DNA from: Balneolaceae bacterium
GTDB lineage: Bacteria > Bacteroidota > Rhodothermia > Balneolales > Balneolaceae
NCBI GenBank assembly: GCA_007134665.1
Contig: SLKH01000322.1
Coordinates: 1 to 5,078, forward strand
Reading direction: 5' to 3'
Length of the DNA stretch: 5,078 nt
Shown here: positions 1-5,078 of the stretch, in pieces
How the letters are laid out: each line of letters begins with the position of its first letter
Position numbering within the stretch: position 1 is the first letter of the stretch
Notes under the pieces: model-generated
Seen by the model: the letters and a program-made list of their open reading frames with translations, nothing else
Database searches by the model: none
Told to the model about the DNA's origin: nothing
Made by a program: the position numbers and the translations under genes

Positions 1-218
1 CCAACCCCCGGCACCCGCAATCGGTGCGGATCCACCCGAATGAGCCGTTCTTCAACTATGCTCCCGTTCAGCTCGGGGATATGTCAATCGAACCCGGATC
101 GCCATATGTAGTCAGATACCGGTATGTAACCTACGACGGAGAACCGGATGTTGATGCCATAGACCAAATGTGGGATGACTTTGCCTACCCGGTTGGGGTA
201 ACGGTGAGGGAGCTGTGA
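1..218 (+). CDS. DUF6807 (PmoA-like) family protein, C-terminal fragment
   Basis: This is the last ~72 residues of a gene that begins before the window. The frame is open from base 3 and stops with TGA at 216-218. Visible residues include N-P-R-H-P-Q, then R-I-H-P-N-E-P-F-F-N-Y-A-P, then G-D-M-S-I-E-P-G-S-P-Y-V-V-R-Y-R-Y-V-T-Y-D-G. I recognise this pattern as the C-terminal end of the DUF6807/PmoA-like family (PF14100): the 'HP-PFF-yAP' segment followed by a beta hairpin with 'epG-pY-xRYR-V--DG', then a short helix (residues D-A-I-D-Q-M-W-D-D-F-A). The family is called 'methane oxygenase PmoA' in some databases, but that label is not supported by biochemistry; members usually sit in sugar-catabolic clusters beside Gfo/Idh oxidoreductases, as here. 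A GTG at 24-26 could be mistaken for a start, but the family match runs upstream of it, so it is internal. The true start and any export signal lie outside the window. Confidence 0.8.
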   Translation, partial: NPRHPQSVRIHPNEPFFNYAPVQLGDMSIEPGSPYVVRYRYVTYDGEPDVDAIDQMWDDFAYPVGVTVREL

Positions 219-228
219 TTCAGCTTGT

Positions 229-268
229 CTGTTATTCAGTTGTTTGAGTTACAGGTAACAGCCAGTTG
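229..268. promoter_or_regulatory. Possible operator: near-palindrome GTTACAGGTAAC
   Basis: The arms GTTAC (248-252) and GTAAC (255-259) are exact reverse complements around a central AG. The 12-mer differs at only two positions from GTAACCGGTAAC at 3332-3343 in the next large gap, which suggests one regulator could bind both. Overlapping structure: CTGTTA (229-234) pairs with TAACAG (256-261), and CAGTTG is repeated at 237-242 and 263-268. It lies between the DUF6807 stop and the lipoprotein gene. The site is short, so chance is a real alternative; a weak stem after the DUF6807 gene is another, but no T-run follows it. Confidence 0.27.
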
Positions 269-322
269 ATTATTACAGATGATGAGACAGAATTGAAATG
301 AACTAAATTTTGTGGTGATGGA

Positions 323-3160
323 ATGAAAGATCGTATGAGGGAATTAAGTTGCAGGGAGTGTTGGTCCGTATGCAAAAAAAAATTTGCGGCGGTTCGATGG
401 GCTGCAGCGGCATTTGTATCAGTGCTTTGCCTGATGGTTGCTGGATGCAGTGAAGAACCAGCAGATGAAAGGCCGGTCATTACAGAAGTCAATTACGATG
501 AGGTTGAGTTTGCACCTTTTGTAGAGAGGGAATTTCCTTTTATTACAACATCACTTTTGGTAACTCAAAATGAGGAACTTATCCCTGAGAATAATGTGGT
601 GGTCAGGTGTATAGCCCTGATTCTCGGAGAAGAATCTTATGCCTGCTTTGACACCGACATGCTTCGCTGGGCAGTTGCCTGGACCGGTGAGTTTGTTCCC
701 ATGGAGACGATGGGCCAGGTATCGTACAGTGAATTTTTTACCAGGAACAGAATGTTGCCCTACCTTCCGGAACCACCCCACATGGTGACCGGGCCTTATC
801 CCGGGTGGAATGCCGGAGAACCAATTTTGTCTGATCCGCGTCCTGCTCCTCCTCATCCTGAGGACCCTTCCTGGGGCCCGATCTCACCGGATATCGGACG
901 CTGGAATGGCATCTACCTGACCGACGAGGGGCCGGTACTTTCCTATACAGTCAGCAGTACCGACATTCTTGAAACACCCGGTAGCATTGAATTAGATGGT
1001 GAAACAATTTTTACCCGGACGTTTCAGATTGATCGGGTAAATGAGGAGTTATCGCTTAAGGCGGTTGAAGTCCCCGGAGCTGTTCGCACTCAAATTAATG
1101 ACGATCACTTGGTTATGGTTCACCCCCATGAAGAAACCGTTACAGTGATGCAACTGAAAGGGCCTGCTGGTTCGGTCAGCTTTGAAGTATATGAGGGCCG
1201 ATACGCAACGGTAAAAGTTTCTGAACACCCGGGGCCGGTAGAATTTACCCTCTCTATCTGGAATGGTTTAGAAGAGAATGTCGATATAATTCTGTCAGCT
1301 ACAGAAAACCAGGCACCGGTTACTCCAGCGGTTGAGAATGGCGGGCCGAATCTTTGGCCTGATGTTGTCAGAACGCGGGGCCGGGTAGCTCCTGATACAT
1401 CAGCCTATGTCATTGATCAGCTGACGCTGCCGGTACCAAATCCATGGAAGCGGAATATACGAGTGGTTGATGTCGCCTTTTTTGAAGACGGGAGAGCAGC
1501 CCTGGTGACATTTGGAGGTGATGTCTGGATTGTTGACGGAATTGATGACGAATTAGGAAATCTGCAGTGGCAGCGATTTGCTTCCGGATTTTTTGAATCC
1601 CAGAGTATTGAAATCGTGGATGAGCAAATTTATGTCTATGGCAAAGAGGGGATTGTACGCCTTCATGACCTGAACGGAAACGGGTTTGCTGATTTTTATG
1701 AAAATTTTTCGAACCTGATTCAGCAATCCATTGAGACACGGGAGTGGGCAAGTGACCTGGTAGCCAAACCTGATGGTGGTTTTTATGTATCAAAAGGCGC
1801 CGCACTTGATATGGGCCCGCGGGCTTTTACCGAACCTGTAATTCGCGGTGTGAGAGCCGGTTCTCACCATAGCGGGGTCGTTCTTGAGATTTCAGAAGAC
1901 GGCCGGTCGGCTGAAGTGTTTGCAAGCGGTTTTCGCGGGCCATACCTGGGAATACATCCCGAAACCGGTTTGCTCACAGCATCCGACCAGGAAGGACACC
2001 ATGTACCGTCCAGCCCGATTTTGGTTATTAAAAGGGGAGATTATTTTGGTGTATCGGCAGCAGCCCACCGGGATCCGATCCCCGAGATTACACCGCCGTT
2101 ACTCTGGATTCCGCATCATGTTGATCGCTCCGGTATCAGCCAGGCCTGGGTAACCAGCGACCGGATGGGCCCACTGAATGGTGATATGATCCATTTTTCT
2201 TACGGGCGTCCCGGTCTTTTTCGGGTATTGTTTGACAGTACAAGCTCTGGAGTGCAGGGGGGAGTCTCTGTTCTGCCGGGCAGTTATCCGGCTCCCACAA
2301 TGAAGGGATCAATAAGCCCCTCTGATGGCCAATTATACATTGCAGGATTTGCGCTCTGGGATACCAATTCTGATGGATTGACATCTTTTTTGAGGATGCG
2401 TTATACCGGTTTGCCAAACTATATGCCAAATGGTTTTCGTGTCAGGGATGGCGGCGTGGTAATCAGGTTTGATGAAGAACTCGATGAGGAGAGCGTTCAG
2501 GATATTTATAATTACCGTGTAGAAAGATGGAATTATCAGCGCTCAGATGAATATGGTTCCGGCCATTTCCGGCTCGACGGTTCGCCGGGCCAGGAGTTTC
2601 TGCCGGTATTTTCTGCTCACCTGTCTGATGATCGCAAAGGGGTATACCTTGCAATTCCGAATATTGATCAAGCGGATCAGATGGAAATTACATATAACCT
2701 GAATGCGGCCGATGGTACCGAACTCAATGATGCATTCTGGTTTACAGTTAAGTATGTGGAGCCGATCGACCTGGTGGCAGAAGGTTTCAGCGGAGTAGAT
2801 ACTGAAGATTTGTTTGCTGATATTGAAACCTGGGTTCCCCGCGAAGAGGAAGAAGTGCCTGCAACTGCAGAACGGGGAAGAGACCTGTTCCAGCGAACCG
2901 GGTGTATCGGTTGTCATAGCGTGGATGGTACCGCCGGAACCGAACGCGGGCCTTCCCTGCTGGGTATATTTGGCAGGGAACGACAGTTTCAGGATGGCAC
3001 ATCACTCGTGGCTGATGAAGAGTATTTCAGACAAGCTGTACTGAATCCCGGTGACCGGGTGCTTGAAGGTTATGAGGAGGGAATGCCGTCATTTTTAGGT
3101 ATCCTGAGTGAAGATGAAATAGATTCGATTATTCTTTATATCCATTCACTGGAGGAGTGA
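323..3160 (+). CDS. DUF6797 domain lipoprotein with C-terminal cytochrome c
   Basis: A 945-residue predicted exported lipoprotein with covalent haem. The hydrophobic segment at about 26-41 ends in V-A-G-C, so Cys42 is the likely lipidated residue; S-E-E and more acidic residues follow. Residues ~60-235 match DUF6797 as I know it (V-V-V-R-C-I-A-L-I-L-G, then A-C-F-D-T-D-M-L-R-W-A-V-A-W-T-G-E-F, later N-G-I-Y-L, L-S-Y-T-V, L-E-T-P and F-T-R-T-F). Residues ~370-700 look like a beta-propeller of the kind in PVC/Bacteroidota dehydrogenase-like proteins, with a Ca-loop-like D449-L-N-G-N-G-F-A-D457. Residues ~703-812 look like a beta-sandwich. Residues 849-943 form a class I cytochrome c: C861-I-G-C864-H865 binds haem, and M921 in G-M-P-S-F is the probable sixth ligand; the domain resembles the one fused to cytochrome oxidase subunit II. 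Role inferred: electron acceptor or relay for exported oxidoreductases; no substrate is known. The start is doubtful: ATG 323 gives an unusually long N-region with Cys10, Cys13 and Cys17 and no clear ribosome site (see the A-run entry). Confidence 0.85.
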   Translation: MKDRMRELSCRECWSVCKKKFAAVRWAAAAFVSVLCLMVAGCSEEPADERPVITEVNYDEVEFAPFVEREFPFITTSLLVTQNEELIPENNVVVRCIALILGEESYACFDTDMLRWAVAWTGEFVPMETMGQVSYSEFFTRNRMLPYLPEPPHMVTGPYPGWNAGEPILSDPRPAPPHPEDPSWGPISPDIGRWNGIYLTDEGPVLSYTVSSTDILETPGSIELDGETIFTRTFQIDRVNEELSLKAVEVPGAVRTQINDDHLVMVHPHEETVTVMQLKGPAGSVSFEVYEGRYATVKVSEHPGPVEFTLSIWNGLEENVDIILSATENQAPVTPAVENGGPNLWPDVVRTRGRVAPDTSAYVIDQLTLPVPNPWKRNIRVVDVAFFEDGRAALVTFGGDVWIVDGIDDELGNLQWQRFASGFFESQSIEIVDEQIYVYGKEGIVRLHDLNGNGFADFYENFSNLIQQSIETREWASDLVAKPDGGFYVSKGAALDMGPRAFTEPVIRGVRAGSHHSGVVLEISEDGRSAEVFASGFRGPYLGIHPETGLLTASDQEGHHVPSSPILVIKRGDYFGVSAAAHRDPIPEITPPLLWIPHHVDRSGISQAWVTSDRMGPLNGDMIHFSYGRPGLFRVLFDSTSSGVQGGVSVLPGSYPAPTMKGSISPSDGQLYIAGFALWDTNSDGLTSFLRMRYTGLPNYMPNGFRVRDGGVVIRFDEELDEESVQDIYNYRVERWNYQRSDEYGSGHFRLDGSPGQEFLPVFSAHLSDDRKGVYLAIPNIDQADQMEITYNLNAADGTELNDAFWFTVKYVEPIDLVAEGFSGVDTEDLFADIETWVPREEEEVPATAERGRDLFQRTGCIGCHSVDGTAGTERGPSLLGIFGRERQFQDGTSLVADEEYFRQAVLNPGDRVLEGYEEGMPSFLGILSEDEIDSIILYIHSLEE
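353..382 (+). promoter_or_regulatory. Ribosome site, ATG 370 and A9 run: alternative start of the lipoprotein gene
   Basis: AGGGAG (353-358) is a good Shine-Dalgarno match 11 bases before the ATG at 370-372, better than anything before ATG 323. ATG 370 is out of frame with the main gene and as given meets TGA at 451-453. Nine A follow at 374-382. With eight (or eleven) A, ATG 370 would join the main frame and give M-Q-K-K-F-A-A-V-R-W, then a hydrophobic core, then L-M-V-A-G-C: a 25-residue lipoprotein signal of normal shape and a ~929-residue protein. Either the run is an assembly error, or it is a slippage or phase-variation site, or ATG 323 really is the start. The geometry is visible; which option holds is inference. 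Confidence 0.5.
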
Positions 3161-3181
3161 TGACCTTATACCGGGTCATTA
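3158..3181 (+). terminator. Possible hairpin terminator after the lipoprotein gene
   Basis: ATGACC (3160-3165) and GGTCAT (3174-3179) are exact reverse complements around an 8-base loop, and a G-T and a T-A pair can extend the stem to 3158 and 3181. The stem begins inside the TGA stop. Downstream lies a broken T-rich stretch (TCTTTCGCTTTT, 3184-3195) rather than a clean T-run, so an intrinsic terminator is possible but weak. It would fit the separate promoter proposed for the next gene. Confidence 0.35.
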
Positions 3182-3184
3182 GAT

Positions 3185-3239
3185 CTTTCGCTTTTCCGTG
3201 ATATAATTTGATCAGGGTGTTATACTGAAAGCGTAAAAG
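3185..3239. repeat. Long imperfect inverted repeat around a TATAAT
   Basis: CTTTCGCTTT (3185-3194) pairs with AAAGCG (3228-3233) plus AAAG (3236-3239), ten base pairs with a two-base bulge (TA, 3234-3235) and a 33-base centre. The centre holds TATAAT (3202-3207) and TATACT (3221-3226), both resembling -10 boxes but without a convincing partner at -35. It could be a transcript fold or a regulatory site, or it may be chance in AT-rich DNA. Confidence 0.25.
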
Positions 3240-3290
3240 TGATTTTCCTTGCTTTATTGAGGAATAAAGGTGAAATAGGACTGAATAAAA

Positions 3291-3320
3291 TTGTCTTTTA
3301 AAAAAATATAATATACATTG
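3291..3320 (+). promoter_or_regulatory. Possible Bacteroidota-type promoter of the first Gfo/Idh gene
   Basis: A TTG at 3291-3293 is followed 20 bases later by TACATTG at 3314-3320, which approaches the Bacteroidota pattern TTTG then about 19-21 bases then TAnnTTTG, one T short in the second element. A TATAAT also lies at 3307-3312. A start near 3325-3328 would place the palindrome at 3328-3347 on the first transcribed bases and leave a leader of about 100 bases. The match is partial and the DNA is AT-rich, so confidence is low. Confidence 0.28.
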
Positions 3321-3327
3321 AGGTTAG

Positions 3328-3347
3328 TTAAGTAACCGGTAACTTAA
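3328..3347. promoter_or_regulatory. Operator-like 20-base palindrome centred on CCGG
   Basis: TTAAGTAACCGGTAACTTAA reads the same on both strands at 18 of 20 bases; only the A at 3334 and the A at 3341 break symmetry. The central CG with flanking AAC/GGT halves resembles sites of LacI-family sugar repressors, which are symmetrical around CG. It sits 77 bases before the ATG of the Gfo/Idh gene and just after the proposed promoter, a position that suits repression. Its core GTAACCGGTAAC is close to the box at 248-259. The symmetry is seen directly; the regulator family is inference. Confidence 0.42.
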
Positions 3348-3407
3348 AGTAAAGTGATCAACCAAAAGCCGGGATGTATGAAAAGATCGTTTCAACAATT
3401 TTTAAGT

Positions 3408-3414
3408 AAAAGGA
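3408..3414 (+). promoter_or_regulatory. Ribosome binding site of the first Gfo/Idh gene
   Basis: AAAAGGA ends 10 bases before the ATG at 3425. The spacing is slightly long, but this is the only purine-rich Shine-Dalgarno match near that start. An in-frame TAA at 3407-3409 rules out a longer protein, and the ATG places the twin-arginine motif at residues 8-9, where it belongs. Confidence 0.5.
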
Positions 3415-3424
3415 ATGTACAGCC

Positions 3425-4798
3425 ATGACGAAAAACAGTTTTACCAGAAGAAAGTTTATTGAAACAACAGGGGCGGCACTTGGGGGATCACTCATTGCCG
3501 GGCCGGTAGTGTCGAAAGCAAGCGGAAAACCTGCAAAACGCAAACAGAGCGGCAAGATGAGAGTTGCAGTTGTTGGAACGGGTGTTCGTGGCGTTGCGAT
3601 GTATGGAAGAAATCTTGTGCAAAATTATGGAGATCATCTCGAGATGGTCGGGATTTGTGATACTAACCCGGGAAGGCTGGCTTATGCCGATGGTTATATA
3701 GGAGCAGGATGCCCGACCTTTACCAACCTTGATGAAATGCTTGAAAGTGTTGATATTGACAGGCTGATCGTAACAACCTGGGACTGGGAGCATCACAATT
3801 GTGTGATCGCCGGCCTGGAGCATGGTGTTGATGTAGTGTGTGAAAAGCCGCTGACGATTGATGCAGACAAGTGTCAGCAAATCATCGATGCTGACAAGAA
3901 ATATGAAAATGATGTATATGTTACATTTAACTATCGATACCCGCCGCACCGGGCTAAAGTGAAAGAACTATTAATGAGCGGTGCAATAGGTGATATCAGA
4001 ACCGTTGATTTCCACTGGAATATCAGCCATGCTCACCAGATGAGGTATATGCAGCGCTGGCATGGCGAAAGCCAGAGGGGCGGAACGTTATGGGTGCATA
4101 AGAATACCCACCACTTTGATATGATCAACTGGTTCCTGGATTCCGATCCTGTTGAAGTTTATGCCCATGATGCGTTGGAGATATTTGGATCCAACGGGCC
4201 GTTCCGATCCACAAATTGCCGGAACTGCCCGCATGCTGATCAGTGCGACTACCATTGGGATATCAATGCTAACGATCATTTGCGGCAGTTATATGCAGAA
4301 AATGAACACTATGACGGATATATCAGGGATAACTGTGTTTTTCGTCATAACATCGATTCCCATGATAAACATTCGGCTCTGGTTAAATATGCAAATAATG
4401 CATTCCTGAACTATTCCCTGACTTCCGATACAGATCATTCCGGTTACTGGATTGCATTCAATGGAACGGAAGGCCGCCTGGAAGGCCGTGAAGGAGGCTG
4501 GCCGCGACGCAATGAGCAAGAATGGATTTTAACCCCCCGCGGAAAAGATCCTGAGATTATCACGGTTGAACCTTCAGCAGGTGGCCACTGGGGTGGTGAT
4601 CCGCTGCTGTTGAACAAGCTTTTTGTTGATCCTGATGGAGCTGATCCGTTACATCAGTCAGCCGGTACCAGAGATGGTGTGATGTCAGTTTTAGCTGGTG
4701 TTGCTGCAAGACAAAGTGCCAGAATGGGCAGGCCGGTTAAGATCGAAGGGATGACAAGTCTCAAACCTCATGCAAAAAGGCCATCGGATCTTGTGTAA
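3425..4798 (+). CDS. Tat-exported Gfo/Idh/MocA family oxidoreductase
   Basis: A complete 457-residue protein of the glucose-fructose oxidoreductase/inositol dehydrogenase/MocA superfamily. It begins with a Tat signal: F-T-R8-R9-K-F-I, then an Ala/Gly-rich hydrophobic stretch to about 30, with possible cleavage after Ala32 (S-K-A). The Rossmann domain follows: V-A-V-V-G51-T-G53-V-R-G56 for NAD(P), I-C-D-T at 77-80 ending strand two, and C139-E-K-P142, the usual E-K-P segment whose lysine lies near the nicotinamide. In G-G-T-L-W-V-H225-K226-N-T-H229-H230-F-D232 the family normally has G-G-x-x-x-x-D-x-x-x-H-x-x-D; His229 is the likely catalytic histidine. A cysteine set, C265-x2-C268-x5-C274 plus C304, resembles a feature I recall from the subgroup with H-K-x-T-H-H-F-D. 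N-G-T-E-G-R-L-E at 346-353 is the usual late motif. Probable role: periplasmic redox step on a sugar or glycoside with retained cofactor; the substrate is unknown. Length is normal for the exported subgroup. Confidence 0.92.
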   Translation: MTKNSFTRRKFIETTGAALGGSLIAGPVVSKASGKPAKRKQSGKMRVAVVGTGVRGVAMYGRNLVQNYGDHLEMVGICDTNPGRLAYADGYIGAGCPTFTNLDEMLESVDIDRLIVTTWDWEHHNCVIAGLEHGVDVVCEKPLTIDADKCQQIIDADKKYENDVYVTFNYRYPPHRAKVKELLMSGAIGDIRTVDFHWNISHAHQMRYMQRWHGESQRGGTLWVHKNTHHFDMINWFLDSDPVEVYAHDALEIFGSNGPFRSTNCRNCPHADQCDYHWDINANDHLRQLYAENEHYDGYIRDNCVFRHNIDSHDKHSALVKYANNAFLNYSLTSDTDHSGYWIAFNGTEGRLEGREGGWPRRNEQEWILTPRGKDPEIITVEPSAGGHWGGDPLLLNKLFVDPDGADPLHQSAGTRDGVMSVLAGVAARQSARMGRPVKIEGMTSLKPHAKRPSDLV

Positions 4799-4896
4799 AT
4801 GCATGATCCCTGACCTATCGGTTTTATAGCTTTCCTGTTATATTGCATGTATAAGGGGAAGTTCATTCAATTTCAATCACACAAAATTTACTTATT

Positions 4897-5078
4897 ATGA
4901 GTAAAATGAATCGCCGCAATTTTATTAAAACAACCGCATTGACGGGTGCAGCAGTTGGCTTGACAGGCCCTTTCACTTTTGCCAGGGGGGCTAATGCACC
5001 AAATGAAAAAGTCGTTGTTGCAATTATGGGTGGCCGGGGCAGGGCCAGTGCACTTGCAAGAACATTTGCCCAGGTAGA
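4897..5078 (+). CDS. Second Tat-exported Gfo/Idh/MocA oxidoreductase, N-terminal fragment
   Basis: Sixty codons are present before the window ends. The start at 4897 gives M-S-K-M-N-R6-R7-N-F-I-K, a classic Bacteroidota-style twin-arginine motif, then a hydrophobic stretch and a good cleavage site after A32-N-A34. A second ATG at 4906 keeps the motif and is also possible. Residues 38-50 read K-V-V-V-A-I-M-G45-G-R-G48-R-A50, the first strand and glycine loop of a Rossmann fold. Against the usual G-x-x-G-R-G of this subgroup the last glycine is Ala50. No Shine-Dalgarno match lies at a usable distance; AAGGGGAAG at 4853-4861 is 35 bases too far upstream, and the leader is A/T-rich as in many Bacteroidota genes. 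It lies 98 bases after the first Gfo/Idh gene on the same strand, but the two N-termini are not close copies, so it is a distant paralogue rather than a recent tandem duplication. Substrate unknown. Confidence 0.85.
   Translation, partial: MSKMNRRNFIKTTALTGAAVGLTGPFTFARGANAPNEKVVVAIMGGRGRASALARTFAQV

Noticed and set aside
115..126. ATACCGGTAT palindrome resembling the operator core
   Set aside because: It lies inside the DUF6807 coding end, encodes conserved-looking R-Y-R-Y residues, and lacks the GTAAC arms.
232..492. Open frame on the - strand covering the 219-322 gap and the start of the lipoprotein gene
   Set aside because: It overlaps a strongly supported gene antisense, shows no recognisable family or ribosome site, and its residues look like a random low-complexity translation.
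3252..3269. CTTTATT-GAGG-AATAAAG hairpin in the large gap
   Set aside because: A perfect seven-pair stem but almost all A-T, with no T-run behind it; expected by chance in such AT-rich DNA.
3358..3555. Open frame on the - strand at the start of the Gfo/Idh gene with a hydrophobic segment
   Set aside because: The hydrophobic part arises from antisense of the Tat signal and AT-rich leader; no start context and no family support.
4786..4809. GGATC / GATCC inverted repeat across the stop of the first Gfo/Idh gene, considered as terminator
   Set aside because: The stem is only five pairs with a 14-base loop and has no T-run after it, so it is not convincing; this fits read-through into the second Gfo/Idh gene.
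4839..4845. TATATTG in the third gap as a Bacteroidota -7 element
   Set aside because: No TTG or TTTG lies about 20 bases upstream, so only half of a promoter is present.
1..5078. CRISPR arrays, tRNA or rRNA genes, insertion sequences, riboswitches
   Set aside because: No regularly spaced repeats, no RNA-gene-like folds with conserved bases, and no transposase-like protein were seen on either strand.

Overview
The window holds four genes on the + strand and none that I can support on the - strand. Tat-exported Gfo/Idh/MocA oxidoreductases, a DUF6807 (PmoA-like) protein and a large DUF6797/cytochrome c lipoprotein occur together in Bacteroidota/Rhodothermota/Balneolota-type and PVC-type (Planctomycetota, Verrucomicrobiota) genomes. 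The Bacteroidota side looks more likely. The reasons are moderate GC, AT-rich leaders with weak or absent Shine-Dalgarno sequences, N-R-R-N-F-I-K type Tat motifs, and an acidic stretch right after the lipoprotein cysteine. This is inference from family knowledge; no taxonomic marker gene is present.

Layout. Bases 1-218 are the C-terminal end of a DUF6807-family protein. After a 104-base gap comes a 945-residue lipoprotein (323-3160) with a DUF6797 domain, a beta-propeller-like middle, a sandwich-like domain and a C-terminal class I cytochrome c. A 264-base AT-rich gap (3161-3424) carries a possible terminator, a long imperfect inverted repeat, a possible promoter and a near-perfect 20-base palindrome. 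Next is a complete Tat-exported Gfo/Idh/MocA oxidoreductase (3425-4798). After a 98-base gap, a second Tat-exported Gfo/Idh gene begins at 4897 and runs off the end.

Working together. All the products that can be followed appear to act outside the cytoplasm. Two predicted NAD(P)-dependent sugar-type oxidoreductases are exported by Tat, which lets them fold with cofactor before export. A haem-c lipoprotein encoded beside them could accept or relay electrons. A periplasmic or surface oxidative route for a carbohydrate or related polyol is a reasonable hypothesis, but the substrate cannot be read from the sequence.

Most worth checking: (1) the lipoprotein start. A run of nine A at 374-382 separates the good ribosome site and ATG at 370 from the main frame; removing one A would give a textbook lipoprotein signal peptide. 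(2) Two related 12-base near-palindromes lie in the leaders of the lipoprotein gene and the first Gfo/Idh gene and could be operators for one shared regulator.
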